DNA of 64,000 nucleotides from Amblyomma americanum. Its lineage: Eukaryota > Arthropoda > Arachnida > Ixodida > Ixodidae. This document shows positions 62,682-64,000 of the stretch, piece after piece. The notes beneath the pieces were generated by a model. The model saw nothing but the letters and a program-made list of their open reading frames with translations, searched no databases and was not told the origin of the DNA. Every line of letters starts with the position of its first letter. Position 1 is the first letter of the stretch. The translations under genes and the position numbers were made by a program. Where the stretch lies: contig NC_135498.1 in assembly GCF_052857255.1 (NCBI RefSeq), positions 86,190,639-86,254,638 on the forward strand, written 5' to 3'.

Positions 62682-64000
62682 TTATTTATTTATTTATTTA
62701 TTTATACATACTGCAGCGCAATTATGCGCTATGGCAGGAGTGGGAAAACACACAAAAAATGCAAGGAAACAAAATGCAGCAAAATGTACAAAGTAAGCAC
62801 TACAAAAAGTTAAAATCACAAATGAAATATCAAACAAGAAAGGAAACTGTTAACGACAGGGTAAAAATACACAGCTATTATGCGTCTTCAACGGCAGTTA
62901 CAAAGTTTTGAAATGGACAAGAACGAATGGACCCGGGTAGAGAATTCCAGGCTTCTATTGAACGGGGAAAAAAACTGAATTTGAACAAATTAGCATGCGC
63001 AAAATACGGTATCAAATTAAGCTCGTGATGACTTCTTGTAGATGATAATGGCGCAAAGTTAATGTAGTGGTTAGCTGACAGCCTTACTGAGGAATTGACG
63101 ACACAATGTAAGAATTTTAATGATTCAGTGTGGCGACGGACAGACAGCGTGGTTAAATTCAATGAGAGAAGTGTAGAAGAGGGTGAGAAATCGCGATCAT
63201 AACGATGACATATAAAACGCACAGCTTTCTTCTGGACTGCTTCTAACATGTTAATTTCGAATTGCTTGTACGGGTTCCACACTACAGCTGCGTAATCAAG
63301 AACAGGGCGGATTAGAGATTTATACAACAGTAGCTTTGTGTCTTTTGGTGAATTGGGTAGCGTGCGTCGTAGATAACCTAGTTTTTTTAGTGCTTTATTA
63401 CATACGTAATCAATGTGTTTAGACCAAGACATGTTATGCGTGAATATGACACCAAGATATTTGTACTGCGAGACCCTATCCACCACACGGCCATTGAAAG
63501 AGTAACTAAAATGGGAAACGGAAGATTTGTTACAAAAAGACATGAGGACGGTTTTGTCGAAATTAATTCTCATTTGCCAGGTACTACACCAACTGCAAAA
63601 CATAGCAAATGACTCTTGGAGTTGGCGATGATCATTAGGGCCATTAATTACTTCGTATAAAACGCAGTCATCAGCGTAAAGACGAATGTTAGAAGAAATG
63701 TTATGCGGCAAGTCATTTATATATATTAAAAAGAGTAGTGGTCCAAGGACGGAGCCTTGAGGCACACCTGACGTTACATCAACAGCAGTAGAATGAGAAG
63801 AATTATAGCATACGAACTGGGAACGAGATGAGAGAAAGCTAGAAATCCAATCAACCAAGTGAGGATTGTTTAGTATAGCATTTAGTTTAGCAAGAAGCTT
63901 GGAATGTAGAACAGTATCGAATGCTTTCGAGAAGTCTATAAAAATGGCATCAACTTGGTTACCGACATCGAGGTTATGTAATATATCATGAGCAAATTCT
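62682..64000 (-). mobile_element. L2/CR1-like LINE, continues past the right edge
   Basis: The 3' end on the left is an array of TTTA units (62682-62706). The element replaces the 5' side of Gypsy3, so it is the younger insertion. Its 5' end and target duplication lie beyond the window. Confidence 0.85.
62878..64000 (-). CDS. L2/CR1-like reverse transcriptase (partial)
   Basis: 326 open codons from 63858 leftward, with related coding continuing to the right edge. Visible are VDWISSFLSSRSQFVCYNSS, TSGVPQGSVLGPLLFLIYIN, the catalytic IRLYADDCVLYEV, QYKYLGVIFTHNMSWSKHID, and a terminal FPRSIEAWNSLPGSI. No RNase H follows. It is related to, but clearly distinct from, the LINE at 51756-52806. No stop is visible in the part shown, so it may be a fairly recent copy. 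Confidence 0.88.
   Translation of the reverse strand, partial: EFAHDILHNLDVGNQVDAIFIDFSKAFDTVLHSKLLAKLNAILNNPHLVDWISSFLSSRSQFVCYNSSHSTAVDVTSGVPQGSVLGPLLFLIYINDLPHNISSNIRLYADDCVLYEVINGPNDHRQLQESFAMFCSWCSTWQMRINFDKTVLMSFCNKSSVSHFSYSFNGRVVDRVSQYKYLGVIFTHNMSWSKHIDYVCNKALKKLGYLRRTLPNSPKDTKLLLYKSLIRPVLDYAAVVWNPYKQFEINMLEAVQKKAVRFICHRYDRDFSPSSTLLSLNLTTLSVRRHTESLKFLHCVVNSSVRLSANHYINFAPLSSTRSHHELNLIPYFAHANLFKFSFFPRSIEAWNSLPGSIRSCPFQNFVTAVEDA

Overview
This window looks like repeat-dense nuclear DNA of a chelicerate, most likely an ixodid tick. The evidence is tRNA-derived SINEs resembling the tick SINE family Ruka, several Penelope-like elements (PLEs) with GIY-YIG endonucleases, RTE, I-type and L2/CR1-type LINEs, Ty3/Gypsy elements, a MULE, and splice-site-bounded exon-like stretches. 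No search could be run, so the species is inferred. There is no bacterial or phage organisation and no convincing intact host gene. Nearly all coding capacity belongs to transposable elements.

Layout. 1-7851: a Ty3/Gypsy element (Gypsy1) whose integrase is split by a complex PLE insertion (1-4938) and by a 5'-truncated RTE (5469-7403, flanked by an 11-bp duplication). 7852-13375: a decayed minus-strand LINE with an SGNH-hydrolase ORF1 and seven ~49-bp 5' tandem repeats, itself interrupted by a PLE fragment and a SINE (8700-9952). 14494-19730: an apparently intact two-ORF I-type LINE with a 10-bp duplication, inserted in a repeat ('H') whose uninterrupted paralogue lies at 58044-59298.

20190-30050 and 33752-57060 are two diverged copies of one ~10-kb segment: a left arm R1+, an inverted arm R1-, and a module R2 with exon-like ORFs on both strands. 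Copy 1 carries no large insertion. Copy 2 is expanded by a tandem Gypsy (35264-40636, ATGTG duplication), a tRNA-Ser-like SINE, a MULE with terminal inverted repeats (41752-44668), a second Ruka-like SINE, RTE scraps, and a head-to-head PLE inverted dimer (49869-55203, 13-bp duplication). That dimer itself holds an L2-like LINE (6-bp duplication). 59299-64000: a SINE-like head, an internally deleted minus-strand Gypsy3, and an L2-like LINE running off the right edge.

The most useful signals are the insertion histories, because paralogous empty sites within the window let the PLE dimer, the I element and one SINE be dated relative to the duplication. The R2 modules are the best candidates for undescribed host-derived or domesticated coding sequence. 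The similarities proposed for their ORFs (IER-like, histone-fold-like) are weak and marked as such.
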